From assembly GCA_902572945.1 (NCBI GenBank), contig CACGHU010000005.1, positions 1 through 38,100 of the forward strand: a stretch of DNA of 38,100 bases. Reading direction: 5' to 3'. The position numbers and the translations under genes are program-made. Each line of letters opens with the position of its first letter. Positions within the stretch are counted from its first letter, which is position 1. Positions 8,634 to 18,482 of the stretch are shown here, in pieces. The DNA comes from an uncultured Pelagibacteraceae bacterium (GTDB lineage Bacteria > Pseudomonadota > Alphaproteobacteria > Pelagibacterales > Pelagibacteraceae). Below the pieces are notes generated by a model. The model saw only the letters and a list, made by a program, of their open reading frames with translations, did no database searches and was not told the origin of the DNA.

Positions 8634-9847
8634 TGAATTTTAAGAAAAATAAGCTTTTTGTTGAAAAAGTTAATAGTTTAAAAATAGTTAAAAAATATGG
8701 GACGCCCACTTATTGTTATTCGATTTCAAGATTAAAAAAAAATATAAGTAATTTTCAAAAAAACTTTAGCACCATAAATCCTTTGGTATGTTTCTCAGTA
8801 AAATCAAATAGTAATTTGCAAATTTTAAAAGAAATAAAAAAAACAGGAATGGGTGCTGATGTTGTTTCAAAAGGAGAAATGTTACAGGCTCTAAAAGCAG
8901 GCATATCTCCAAAAAAAATTGTTTTCTCTGGAGTGGGGAAAAAAACTGAAGAGTTAAAATATGCAATTGAAAAAAAAATTTTATTAATAAATGCCGAGTC
9001 AGAAAGTGAAATATTTGAAATTGAAAGATTAGCAAAAATCAAAAAAGAAATTGTAAATGTTGGTATAAGACTTAATCCAAATATTGACGCAAAAACTTTA
9101 AATAAAATCTCAACAGGTAAACGTGAAGATAAATTTGGTTTAACTGAAAAAGCATTTTTGAAAACATTAAATAATTTTAAAAACTCAAATTTTGTAAAAG
9201 TAAAATGTTTAAGTGTCCATATAGGTAGTCAAATTACAGATTATAAACCATATTTAAAAATGATTAACGAATTGGATAGAATTATAAAAAAATCAAACCA
9301 CTTTTTTGAATACATAGATTTAGGTGGTGGAATGGGTATTCAATATGAAAAAAAAACAAAGTTATTTAATTATAAAAAGTACAACTCAATAATTAAAAAT
9401 TTTTTAAAAAAACATAAAGTTAAAATCATTTTTGAACCTGGAAGGGCAATTATCGCAAATTCTGCTGTCTTATTTACTCAAATTATTTATATTAAAAATA
9501 CTGACAAGAAAAAATTCATAATATTAGATGCTGCAATGAATGATTTTATGAGACCTGCTCTATATGGGTCATTCCATAATATTATACCTTTATTAAAGAA
9601 AAATAAGAAAAGTAAAAAAGTACATGATTTTGTAGGCCCTGTATGTGAAACAACAGATAGATTCTTATCCTTAAAAGGCTTTCAAAATCTTAAGGAAAAA
9701 GAATTTTTAGCAATTTCTGATGTTGGTGCGTATGGAATGTCCCTCTCGTCAAATTATAATTTAAGACCAAAACCTTCTGAAATAATGGTAAATAAAAAAT
9801 CAATGAAATTAATTTTGAAAAGACAAAAATTAATAAATTTTATTTAG
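8633..9847 (+). CDS. lysA: Diaminopimelate decarboxylase
   Basis: 'CFSVKSNSNLQILKEI', 'SVHIGSQITD', 'DLGGGMGIQY', 'FEPGRAIIANSA', 'GPVCETTDRF', 'DVGAYGMSLSSNYN'. Confidence 0.95.
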   Translation: MNFKKNKLFVEKVNSLKIVKKYGTPTYCYSISRLKKNISNFQKNFSTINPLVCFSVKSNSNLQILKEIKKTGMGADVVSKGEMLQALKAGISPKKIVFSGVGKKTEELKYAIEKKILLINAESESEIFEIERLAKIKKEIVNVGIRLNPNIDAKTLNKISTGKREDKFGLTEKAFLKTLNNFKNSNFVKVKCLSVHIGSQITDYKPYLKMINELDRIIKKSNHFFEYIDLGGGMGIQYEKKTKLFNYKKYNSIIKNFLKKHKVKIIFEPGRAIIANSAVLFTQIIYIKNTDKKKFIILDAAMNDFMRPALYGSFHNIIPLLKKNKKSKKVHDFVGPVCETTDRFLSLKGFQNLKEKEFLAISDVGAYGMSLSSNYNLRPKPSEIMVNKKSMKLILKRQKLINFI

Positions 9848-9863
9848 TTTAAAATTTCTGTTT

Positions 9864-10574
9864 ATGTCAAAAAAATATTTTTCTTTTATATTTTACAGTG
9901 GTGTAATCCTAGTTTGTATTTTATTCTTGCCATCTTTGTTTATGCCAAAAAAAATAGTAATTTTTGGTGGAAAAATATTAGGACATTGGTCAAAATTCTG
10001 TGTAAAATTTCTTCTATCAACAGAAATAAGAATTATTGGCAAAGAAAATATTTTAGAAAACCAAAATTTTTTTATAGCTTGCACCCATCAATCAGCATTT
10101 GAAACATTCTATTTACAATCAATTTTTAATGGACCAAAATTTATATTGAAGAAAGAACTTGTTAATATCCCAATTTTTGGGTGGTATCTTAGAAAAATTG
10201 GATCAATACCAGTAGAAAGAAATAAAATTTCTAAAGAAAAAATGAATTTGTTGGATACAATTAAAAATTCATCTTATGATAACAGGCCGATCGTAATTTT
10301 TCCTCAGGGAACAAGAACAGATCCACAAGACAGACCTAATTTTAAAAAGGGTGTGGCTAGAATTTATGATGAATTAAATATCAGTTGTTTACCTGTCGTG
10401 ATAAATTCGGGAGAAATCTGGCCTAAAACTGGCAGTCTTGCCAAGAATAAAAAGATAACTATTTCTATACTTAAACCAATAAAGCCTGGACTTAGAAATA
10501 AGGAATTCCTAGTTTCTTTACAAAACACGATGTATGAAGTTCTTAATAAAACTTCTAACCTTTCATCGGCATAA
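9864..10574 (+). CDS. plsC: 1-acyl-sn-glycerol-3-phosphate acyltransferase
   Basis: 'CTHQSAFET' (HX4D/E-type), 'FPQGTRTDP', 'GVARIYDELNISCLPVVINSG'. Confidence 0.9.
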   Translation: MSKKYFSFIFYSGVILVCILFLPSLFMPKKIVIFGGKILGHWSKFCVKFLLSTEIRIIGKENILENQNFFIACTHQSAFETFYLQSIFNGPKFILKKELVNIPIFGWYLRKIGSIPVERNKISKEKMNLLDTIKNSSYDNRPIVIFPQGTRTDPQDRPNFKKGVARIYDELNISCLPVVINSGEIWPKTGSLAKNKKITISILKPIKPGLRNKEFLVSLQNTMYEVLNKTSNLSSA

Positions 10575-11667
10575 CAACATAAATGCTATCAAAATCTGAA
10601 GGGTCTTTGATTAAAGCAGGAGACCCAGTTTCATTCAAATAAAGTTCTATTCTCTCCCCATCCAATTGTGACGCTATATCAATTAGGTATCTTGAGTTAA
10701 AACTTATATTTAATTCATGATCAAAGGAAACATTAATTGTCTCATTTCCATCACCACTGCTTGTATTATTTACAGATAAATTTAATTTATCTTTAGTTAA
10801 AATAAATTTTACACTGTCTTTTTTATCTAATGAGACAGATGCAACTCTGTCAACCGAGTCCATAAATAACTTAAGATCTACTTCTAATCTCTTTTTATTA
10901 TCCTTTGGAACAACTTGAATATAATTTGGAAACTTTCCATCAATTAGTTTTGACACAAGTATGCTATTTTCCATTTCAAACTTTATTTTTGATTTTTCGT
11001 TAGAAATTTTTACTTCTCCCTCATAGTCTTCTAAAAGATTTACGAGTTGAAAAATTGTTTTTTTCGGAAGTATTATTGGATTGAAAGTAATTTGGTCTTT
11101 TAATGGAACTTTTGAAATTGACATTCTATGGCTATCTGTAGCTGCTGCAGTCAAATATGTTTTATCATCTAATTTAGTTTGATGCATATAAATCCCACTT
11201 AAATAGTGTCTTGTTTCATCATTTGAAACAGAGAATTTACATTTATTTAATAACTTCAGTAATTCTTTTGATTTTAATGAGAAACTACTACCACTAAAAT
11301 TCTCTTCAGTAACAGGAAATTCTGAAGCAGAAATACAATTTAGATTAAAAATTGATTTTTCAGACTCTAAATGAATTTTATTTTCGCTAGTTTGATTAAA
11401 ATTAATTTTTTTTCCTGATTTAAATTTTCTTATTATGTCATACATAATTGAAGATGTGGTAGTTGTTTTTCCCTCTTCTAATATTTCAACATTTTTAATT
11501 TCATTAATAAATATTAAATCAAGATCGGTTGCGATGATTTTTAGTTTTGAATTTGACGCATCTAGAAGAACATTAGAAAGAATTGGAAGTGTGCTTCTTT
11601 TCTCAATTACTCCTTGACAGTACCCCAGTGATTGCTGAAGATCATTCTGATTGACATTAAATTTCAT
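10555..11667 (-). CDS. dnaN: DNA polymerase III beta sliding clamp
   Basis: 'RSTLPILSNVLLDA', 'ATDLDL', 'ATDSHRMS', C-terminal 'YVVMPMKG'; downstream of dnaA. Confidence 0.96.
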   Translation of the reverse strand: MKFNVNQNDLQQSLGYCQGVIEKRSTLPILSNVLLDASNSKLKIIATDLDLIFINEIKNVEILEEGKTTTTSSIMYDIIRKFKSGKKINFNQTSENKIHLESEKSIFNLNCISASEFPVTEENFSGSSFSLKSKELLKLLNKCKFSVSNDETRHYLSGIYMHQTKLDDKTYLTAAATDSHRMSISKVPLKDQITFNPIILPKKTIFQLVNLLEDYEGEVKISNEKSKIKFEMENSILVSKLIDGKFPNYIQVVPKDNKKRLEVDLKLFMDSVDRVASVSLDKKDSVKFILTKDKLNLSVNNTSSGDGNETINVSFDHELNISFNSRYLIDIASQLDGERIELYLNETGSPALIKDPSDFDSIYVVMPMKG

Positions 11668-13090
11668 TTCTCTGGTTATTATATAAAATTTGATTTTTTA
11701 ATGTATCAATACTATTACAAAGTTCACTATCATTTTTTTTTAGAGACTCTATAGTTTTTATTGAGTGAATCACAGTTGTATGATCTCTGTTAGAAAAATC
11801 TCTTCCAATTTCAGGTAGAGACTTAGATGTCAATAGTTTTGTTAAATATATTGCTGTTTGCCTTGGTCTTACTAGGTATCTTGATCTCCTCGAGGACAAC
11901 ATTTCGGTTTTGGAAATTTTAAAAAATTTACATACTAAAGATTGTATAAGGTCAACTGTAACTTTATTTTCAGAATAATTGAGTAAGTCTTTTAACACAA
12001 TTTTAGTTTCTGATATGTTTGGTGTTTTATTATAAATCCTTGAGAAAGAGACTATCCTATTTAAAGCTCCAACTAGTTCTCTAATACTATTCTTTATTTC
12101 TTTACTCAAAAATACTTGAATCTCCTCTGAAATATTTAGTTGTTGTGAGGAATAATTTTTCAATTCTTCTACCTTTGACTTAATAATTTTATATCTTAGT
12201 TCATAATCAGGTGGTTGTATGTCAATTACCAATCCACCAGAAAACCTAGATTTAATTCTTTCTTGTATTCTATTAAGTTTATTTGGTGGTCTATCTCCTG
12301 AAATAATAATTTGAGATCCCTTATCAAGTAGAGCGTTAAAAGTATGAAAAAATTCTTCTTGCATCACTTCTTTGCCATTCATAAATTGAATATCGTCAAT
12401 TAAAAAGACATCTGCATTTCTAAAATAGTCTTTAAATTTTACCATTTCATTTGATTTAATTGATTTTACAAACTGATACATGAATCTCTCTGCTGAAATA
12501 AGCATCACTTTGCTTTCTTCTTTCAACTTAAGACCAATTGAATTTAAAAGATGAGTTTTTCCCATTCCGACACCACCATAAATATACAAAGGATTGTAAT
12601 GTGATGATTTATAGGACACTTTTTTTGAAGCTTCAAAAGCCAATCTATTACTTGAGCCTATGATAAAATTTTCAAAGCTTTTGTTAGGATCAATACGATT
12701 ATATTGAAACACATAATCTTTTATAAACGAAATATTATTTGTAGAGATATCTGTAGTTTTAAAATCTACTCTTTTTTGTTCTAAATTATTTTGCTCTTCG
12801 TTAACTGATAATTCTATTCTACTTATTTCAGTTTTATAAGTTCTTACAATGCTCAAAATTTGATCCAAATATCGAGAAGTAATCCAGTCTCTTATAAAAC
12901 GAGTTGTTACTGACAACAAAACATAATTATTAAACTCTTCCTCAAACGAAATTTTTCTTAGCCAACTATCATAAATATCTTTTCCAAACTTATCTTTCAT
13001 TTCAGTTTGAATTTTTCCCCAAGAAATTTTTACAATTTGATCTGTTTTAAGAATATTTTTGTTTTCCATGAGAATATTTAAGAATTTCAT
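11657..13090 (-). CDS. dnaA: Chromosomal replication initiator DnaA
   Basis: 'YNPLYIYGGVGMGKTHLLNSIG' Walker A, 'VFLIDDIQFMNGK', C-terminal 'RPRQTAIYLTKLLTSKSLPEIGRDFSNRDHTTVIHS'. True start may be the internal ATG (MENKNILK..). Confidence 0.97.
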   Translation of the reverse strand: MKFLNILMENKNILKTDQIVKISWGKIQTEMKDKFGKDIYDSWLRKISFEEEFNNYVLLSVTTRFIRDWITSRYLDQILSIVRTYKTEISRIELSVNEEQNNLEQKRVDFKTTDISTNNISFIKDYVFQYNRIDPNKSFENFIIGSSNRLAFEASKKVSYKSSHYNPLYIYGGVGMGKTHLLNSIGLKLKEESKVMLISAERFMYQFVKSIKSNEMVKFKDYFRNADVFLIDDIQFMNGKEVMQEEFFHTFNALLDKGSQIIISGDRPPNKLNRIQERIKSRFSGGLVIDIQPPDYELRYKIIKSKVEELKNYSSQQLNISEEIQVFLSKEIKNSIRELVGALNRIVSFSRIYNKTPNISETKIVLKDLLNYSENKVTVDLIQSLVCKFFKISKTEMLSSRRSRYLVRPRQTAIYLTKLLTSKSLPEIGRDFSNRDHTTVIHSIKTIESLKKNDSELCNSIDTLKNQILYNNQRNEI

Positions 13091-13273
13091 ATAAGAACTT
13101 TAAAAAATTTTAATCAACAAAAATTTAATAAAAATAAAAAAAAAATAAAATCTGTAAGTGTATTTTTTTTTAAAAAATTAAATCTATAATAGAAATTATT
13201 TTTAAACTTTAAGTAGTAATTTTAAATTTAAAAATAATAAAAAGAAAAATCTCTTTACAAATTTAACAAATCT

Positions 13274-13314
13274 ATATTTAGTGTTTTAATAACAGATGTT
13301 AAGATATTTAGTGT
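13274..13314. repeat. 11-nt direct repeat atatttagtgt, two copies at 30-bp period, upstream of dnaA
   Basis: atatttagtgt at 13274-13284 and 13304-13314 in the rpsT-dnaA intergenic region. Confidence 0.6.
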
Positions 13315-13353
13315 AGATCAAAAGTTGAGCGTATGGATGTCGCTTGAGGGTTG

Positions 13354-13614
13354 TTAAAGAGCGTTAATTTTTTTTGTAAGCCTTGACAAATTTCTAGAAG
13401 CATTTCCTTTTTTTACAATGCCAGTTTTCGCAATTTTCATAATTTCTGAATTTAACTTTGGCAAATAACTTAAAGCCTCTTTTTTATTTTTCTTTTCAAT
13501 CAAAACGTTCATTTTTTTTATGGCATTTTTAAATCTGCTTTTTCTAAGCTTGTTAACTTTAGTTTCTCTGGATATTCTTCTAGTGGTTTTAATCGCGGAT
13601 TTTGTATTAGCCAT
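13354..13614 (-). CDS. rpsT: 30S ribosomal protein S20
   Basis: 'MANTKSAIKTTRRISRETKVNKLRKSRFKNAIKK' and 'KTGIVKKGNASRNLSRLTKKINAL'. Confidence 0.96.
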   Translation of the reverse strand: MANTKSAIKTTRRISRETKVNKLRKSRFKNAIKKMNVLIEKKNKKEALSYLPKLNSEIMKIAKTGIVKKGNASRNLSRLTKKINAL

Positions 13615-13666
13615 AACGGGTGGAGATATAACTGCTCAAATTGGTACGGTCAACTAATTATTTTTT

Positions 13667-14530
13667 CTATTTTTGACAATTGGCGCAATAGAAAGTCGAT
13701 CTATTTGAAATTATTATACGTTTAATTTCACCATCACAATAAATTTTTGGACAATTTTTACCTTCTCTTTCATAAACTTTAAAATATTTCTGAAAACTGC
13801 CCAAATCACCTGAAGTATTAACAAAATTTCTTATGCTTGAACCACCTTTTTTAATTGAATTATTTAAAACGATTTTTGAATATTTCACTATATCCCTCAA
13901 TTCTATTTCTGAAAGGTCGCATGATTTTTTTTTAGGATTTATTTTACTTTCAAATAATATTTCTGATGCGTAAATATTTCCAATACCAGAGACAAATTTT
14001 TGATCTAAAAGATAATTTTTTATGTTTTTTTTCTTATCATGTAACTTGCCTTTTATGTAATTGTAGTTAAATTTTCTATTAAATGGCTCAATTGCATAAT
14101 TGTTAATAAAATTTTTTAATTTTAAAGGATTATTTAAAATTTTGAAATATCCAAATCTTCTCGGATCATTATAAATAAGTCTCAATTTTTTAAATATTAT
14201 TTCAACATGATTATGTTTTTTTGGTAAAAATGGTGAATGATAAAAACTTGAGTTTGTTATTAAATTTTTATTTTTCTGTTTAACAATATGTAATGTACCT
14301 GACATTCCTAAATGTAAAATACAATATATCTTATTTGAAAGTTCAATAATTATGTATTTGGAAAATCTTTTAATATTAACAATTTTTTTTTTTTTGAGAA
14401 TACTCTTAAAATTATTTGGGATTCTAAATCTAAGATTTCTATTTCTTACTATTACATTAAGAATTTTTTGAGATTTTACGTTTTTTATAAGTGACTGTTT
14501 GACAATTTCTACTTCTGGCAATTCTGGCAT
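13667..14530 (-). CDS. mutM: Formamidopyrimidine-DNA glycosylase
   Basis: N-terminal 'PELPEVEIVKQSL', 'GIGNIYASEILF', C-terminal zinc finger 'CDGEIKRIIISNRSTFYCANCQK'. Confidence 0.95.
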   Translation of the reverse strand: MPELPEVEIVKQSLIKNVKSQKILNVIVRNRNLRFRIPNNFKSILKKKKIVNIKRFSKYIIIELSNKIYCILHLGMSGTLHIVKQKNKNLITNSSFYHSPFLPKKHNHVEIIFKKLRLIYNDPRRFGYFKILNNPLKLKNFINNYAIEPFNRKFNYNYIKGKLHDKKKNIKNYLLDQKFVSGIGNIYASEILFESKINPKKKSCDLSEIELRDIVKYSKIVLNNSIKKGGSSIRNFVNTSGDLGSFQKYFKVYEREGKNCPKIYCDGEIKRIIISNRSTFYCANCQK

Positions 14531-14564
14531 TAAGTACTATATTATCAGATATTAAGAAAAAATA

Positions 14565-15269
14565 ATGAAACAAATTTTACAAAACCATAAAGGACTTGTT
14601 CAGAAGGTCTTTGATAAAGTGTCAAACAAGTACGATTTGATGAATGACTTTATGTCGCTTGGTATTCACAGACTTTGGAAGAAAGATTTAATAAATATTA
14701 TGTCTCCATCTAAAAATTCGAAATTAATAGATGTAGCATGTGGTACCGGGGATATTGGAAAGCTCTTCTTAGAGGCAGTTAATTATAAGGGTGAAGTTTA
14801 TAATGTTGACCCAAATAAAAAAATGATTAACGAAGGAGAAAAAAAATTTAAAAATATTAAAAATATAAATTGGTATATAAATTCAGCTGAGAATTTAAAG
14901 TTTAAAGATAATTATTTTGATTTCTATACAATAAGCTTTGGATTAAGAAATACTAAAAATATTGATAAATCCTTAAAAGAAGCATTTAGAGTTTTAAAAC
15001 CAGGTGGTAAATTTCTTTGTCTAGAATTTTCAAAAGTTCAAAATGAAAATTTAGGCAAAATTTATAAAGAATATTCAAAATTGATACCAAAATTAGGAGA
15101 TTTTATCGTAGGAGATAGAGAACCATATGAATACTTAGTCGAAAGTATAGATAAATTTATTAATCAAGAAGAGTTACTTGATTGCATGAAAAAAAACAAT
15201 TTTAAAAATTGTAAGTATAGAAATTTTAATGGTGGAATAGTTGCAATTCATTCTGGTTGGAAGGTTTAA
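14565..15269 (+). CDS. ubiE: Ubiquinone/menaquinone biosynthesis C-methyltransferase
   Basis: 'VFDKVSNKYDLMNDFMSLGIHRLWKKDLI', 'DVACGTGDIG', 'FGLRNTKNIDKSLKEAFRVLKPGGKFLCLEFSKV'. Confidence 0.96.
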   Translation: MKQILQNHKGLVQKVFDKVSNKYDLMNDFMSLGIHRLWKKDLINIMSPSKNSKLIDVACGTGDIGKLFLEAVNYKGEVYNVDPNKKMINEGEKKFKNIKNINWYINSAENLKFKDNYFDFYTISFGLRNTKNIDKSLKEAFRVLKPGGKFLCLEFSKVQNENLGKIYKEYSKLIPKLGDFIVGDREPYEYLVESIDKFINQEELLDCMKKNNFKNCKYRNFNGGIVAIHSGWKV

Positions 15270-16834
15270 TGTTAAAAAAAATTTTTATTTTATTAAGGAT
15301 CGCAAGAAGGTTGGCAATATCTGATGCCGTAGAAATAATTTCTAGAATACATCGACCACCACTTATAATTAAAGTTTTATTAAATATTTTCGCCTTTTCA
15401 TTTTCAAAAAAAAATGACCAGAGTAATAAATCTGATGAAGATAAACTCTGCGAGTCCATACAGGGTATGGGTACAACTTTTATAAAATTAGGCCAGTTTT
15501 TAGCTACAAGACCAGATATAATTGGAGAGGATGTTTCAAAAAAATTAGAGAAGCTTCAAGACAGACTACCGCCCTTTACAATGCAAGAAGCTAAAAATAT
15601 TTTAAAAGAGAGTTTAGGTAATGATAACTTTAAATCTATATTAAATCTAAGTGACCCTGTGGCTGCAGCTTCAATAGCACAAGTACACAAAGCACAAATT
15701 AATGAAAATGGGGTCATAAAAGATGTTGCAATTAAAATATTAAGACCTGAAATCAGAAAAGTTTTCAATGAAGAAATAGATGCTTTAATGCTTCTAGCAT
15801 ACATAATTCAAAGCACAATAACAAAAACTAAAAGGCTTAAGTTGGTAGAAGTAGTTTTTCTTTTAAAAGAAATTACCAATCATGAAATGGATTTAAGATT
15901 TGAAGCAGCAGCTGCTAACGAATTTGCTGAAAATACAAAAAATGACTCTGGGTTTTTTGTGCCTAAAATATACTGGAATTATACAAGTGAAAAAGTTTTA
16001 ACATTAGATTGGGTCGATGGAGTGTCAATTAGAGAAAAAGATTTAATAAACGATAAAAATATAGATGTAAAAAATATTGCATCAAATATTATTCAACACT
16101 TTTTAAGGCACGCAGTTAGAGATGGCTTTTTCCATGCGGATATGCACCAAGGTAATCTATTTATAAATGAAAGTGGACAGATAGTGCCAATTGATTTCGG
16201 TATAATGGGTAGAATAGACAAAATTAATAGAAGATACCTTGCAGAAATTTTATTTGGTTTTATTCAAAGAGATTATAAAAAAGTTGCTGAAGTTCATTTA
16301 GTGGCGGGCTTAGTTCCAAATAACGTAAACGTTGATGAACTTGCTCAAGCTTTGAGATCAATAGGTGAACCAATTTTTGGTCAATCCGTAAAAGATATTT
16401 CTGGTGGAAAATTACTAAAACAATTGTTTGATATTACAGAAAAATTTAATATGCAAACGCAACCTCAGCTTCTATTATTACAAAAAACAATGGTGGTAGT
16501 CGAAGGCGTTGCAAGAAAACTTAATCCTGAAACTAATATTTGGGAAACCTCAAGACCAGTTTTAGAAAAATGGCTGAGGGAAACAAAAGATCCAATAAAT
16601 AATTTTACAGAAACTTTAAAAGATTCTGCTGAAGTTTTGAGAAAACTACCTGAATTACCACAGATGATGGAAAAGGCCAATCAAGCGCTAACTTTTCTTG
16701 CAAGCGGTCAAATCCCCCAAAATTCAAATTCTTACTCTGCAATGAAAAACAAAGAACTTGAAATGAAATCCTTTAGAAATCAAAGTATTATTGGCTTATT
16801 ATTGCTTGTATTTATAGGTTTCATGGTATTTTAA
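15269..16834 (+). CDS. ubiB: UbiB-family (ABC1/ADCK-like) ubiquinone biosynthesis kinase-like protein
   Basis: 'GTTFIKLGQFLATRPDIIG', 'AAASIAQVHKA', 'FFHADMHQGNLF', 'DFGIMG'. Track start at 15257 is TTG; ATG at 15269 overlaps the ubiE stop. Confidence 0.95.
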   Translation: MLKKIFILLRIARRLAISDAVEIISRIHRPPLIIKVLLNIFAFSFSKKNDQSNKSDEDKLCESIQGMGTTFIKLGQFLATRPDIIGEDVSKKLEKLQDRLPPFTMQEAKNILKESLGNDNFKSILNLSDPVAAASIAQVHKAQINENGVIKDVAIKILRPEIRKVFNEEIDALMLLAYIIQSTITKTKRLKLVEVVFLLKEITNHEMDLRFEAAAANEFAENTKNDSGFFVPKIYWNYTSEKVLTLDWVDGVSIREKDLINDKNIDVKNIASNIIQHFLRHAVRDGFFHADMHQGNLFINESGQIVPIDFGIMGRIDKINRRYLAEILFGFIQRDYKKVAEVHLVAGLVPNNVNVDELAQALRSIGEPIFGQSVKDISGGKLLKQLFDITEKFNMQTQPQLLLLQKTMVVVEGVARKLNPETNIWETSRPVLEKWLRETKDPINNFTETLKDSAEVLRKLPELPQMMEKANQALTFLASGQIPQNSNSYSAMKNKELEMKSFRNQSIIGLLLLVFIGFMVF

Positions 16835-16841
16835 TCTCCAA

Positions 16842-18041
16842 ATGAGTGAATTAAAAAATAAAAAAGTTTTATTAGTAATAACAGGAGGAATTGCTGCCTA
16901 TAAATCTTTGGAATTAATTAGACTTCTAAAAAAAAAAGGAAGCTTGGTTAAAACAATTCTATCAAAGAATGCTAATAAATTTGTAACACCTCTATCAGTT
17001 AGTTCACTATCTCAAGAAAAAGTTTATTCAGATTTATTTGATGCAAGTTCTGAAGCTGAAATGGATCATATTTCATTATCTAGATGGGCAGATATAATTT
17101 TAATTGCACCTGCAACTGCAAACACACTATCTAAAATTTCAAATGCTAGTGCAGATGATTTGGCATCAACTGTTCTGTTGGCTGCTGATAAAGAATTCTT
17201 TATTGCTCCAGCCATGAATGTAAGAATGTGGGAAAATAAATCTAATAAAAATAATGTGGATATACTAAAAAATATGGGTCATGAGTTTATAGGTCCAGAT
17301 GTTGGGGACATGGCGTGTGGTGAGTATGGTGAAGGTAAAATGACAGAACCACTAGAAATCATTAAATATTTAGACACAAAATTAAAAGAATTAAAAAAAA
17401 ATAACGGCCTTAAGGCACTTGTAACTGCTGGACCAACCAAAGAATTTATCGATCCCGTGAGATATATAACAAACAAATCAAGTGGAAAACAAGGATATGA
17501 GATAGCAAATTCACTTAGAAAAAGTGGATTTAGCACCACTCTTATATCTGGACCTACTCAACTTAATTCAATTAAAGGCGTCAACACAATCAATATTAAT
17601 TCAGCAAAAGAAATGTTTGATGCAGTAATTGAAAATCTACCAGTAGACGTGGCTGTTTTTTCTGCTGCAGTTGCAGATTATAAAGTCAAGAATATTTCAG
17701 AAACTAAAATTAAAAATAAAGATAATTACAATCTTAGTTTAGAAAAAAATATTGATATACTAAGGCATGTTTCGAACCATAATTCTTTAAGGCCTAAATT
17801 GGTTTTAGGATTTTCAGCTGAGACAAATGATATAATCGCAAATTCACAAAAAAAAATTAATGAAAAAAACTGTGATTGGTTGGTTGCAAATGATGTATCA
17901 AATCAAGAGATAGGCTTTGATTCTGACTACAATGAGGTAAGCATCTTATATAAAAATGGAGAAATTGAAAAAATTTCTAAAGATAAAAAATCCGAAATCG
18001 CGAACAAAATTGTAGAAAAAATTGTTTCAAATCTGGGCTAA
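16842..18041 (+). CDS. coaBC: Bifunctional phosphopantothenoylcysteine decarboxylase/phosphopantothenate-cysteine ligase
   Basis: 'ITGGIAAYKSLELIRLLKK', 'APAMNVRMWEN', 'VTAGPTKEFIDPVRYITNKSSGKQGYEIA', 'AAVADYK'. Confidence 0.96.
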   Translation: MSELKNKKVLLVITGGIAAYKSLELIRLLKKKGSLVKTILSKNANKFVTPLSVSSLSQEKVYSDLFDASSEAEMDHISLSRWADIILIAPATANTLSKISNASADDLASTVLLAADKEFFIAPAMNVRMWENKSNKNNVDILKNMGHEFIGPDVGDMACGEYGEGKMTEPLEIIKYLDTKLKELKKNNGLKALVTAGPTKEFIDPVRYITNKSSGKQGYEIANSLRKSGFSTTLISGPTQLNSIKGVNTININSAKEMFDAVIENLPVDVAVFSAAVADYKVKNISETKIKNKDNYNLSLEKNIDILRHVSNHNSLRPKLVLGFSAETNDIIANSQKKINEKNCDWLVANDVSNQEIGFDSDYNEVSILYKNGEIEKISKDKKSEIANKIVEKIVSNLG

Positions 18042-18044
18042 CTA

Positions 18045-18482
18045 ATGGTTAAAGTTTTAGTTAAAAGATTTGATCCAAAAGTAAAACTGCCAAAATACAA
18101 GACTAGTGGCTCATCCGGTATGGATATAATGGCATTTATTGAAAAACCAATCAAAATCAAACCTGGTACATCAGCTTTAGTTCCAACTGGAATATCAATA
18201 GCGTTTCCTGAAGAATTTGAAGTTCAAATAAGACCAAGATCTGGATTAGCAGCTAAACAAAGTATTGGTGTTCTTAACACTCCTGGAACAATTGATAGTG
18301 ATTATCGAGGTGAGCTAAAAGTTATAATATTTAATCATGGAGAAGATGAATTTATAGTAAATTGCGATGATAGAATAGCACAAATGATTCTCACACCGGT
18401 TTTAAAAATCGAATTTGAGGAAGTAAATGAACTTCCTAAAACAATTAGAGGAAGTGGAGGTTTTGGTTCTACTGGTAAATGA
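18045..18482 (+). CDS. dut: dUTP diphosphatase
   Basis: 'SGSSGMDIMA', 'RPRSGLAAKQSIGVLNTPGTIDSDYRGE', 'DRIAQMIL', 'RGSGGFGSTGK'. Confidence 0.97.
   Translation: MVKVLVKRFDPKVKLPKYKTSGSSGMDIMAFIEKPIKIKPGTSALVPTGISIAFPEEFEVQIRPRSGLAAKQSIGVLNTPGTIDSDYRGELKVIIFNHGEDEFIVNCDDRIAQMILTPVLKIEFEEVNELPKTIRGSGGFGSTGK

Noticed and set aside
8755-9042. Two overlapping antisense ORFs inside lysA (8755-9042, 8766-9035)
   Set aside because: Opposite strand of a strongly conserved lysA; Phe/Ile/Leu-rich artefacts of an AT-rich genome.
13091-13353. Possible oriC in the AT-rich dnaA-rpsT gap
   Set aside because: No DnaA-box cluster found by eye; dnaA location alone does not define oriC in Alphaproteobacteria. 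Would need GC-skew or marker frequency.
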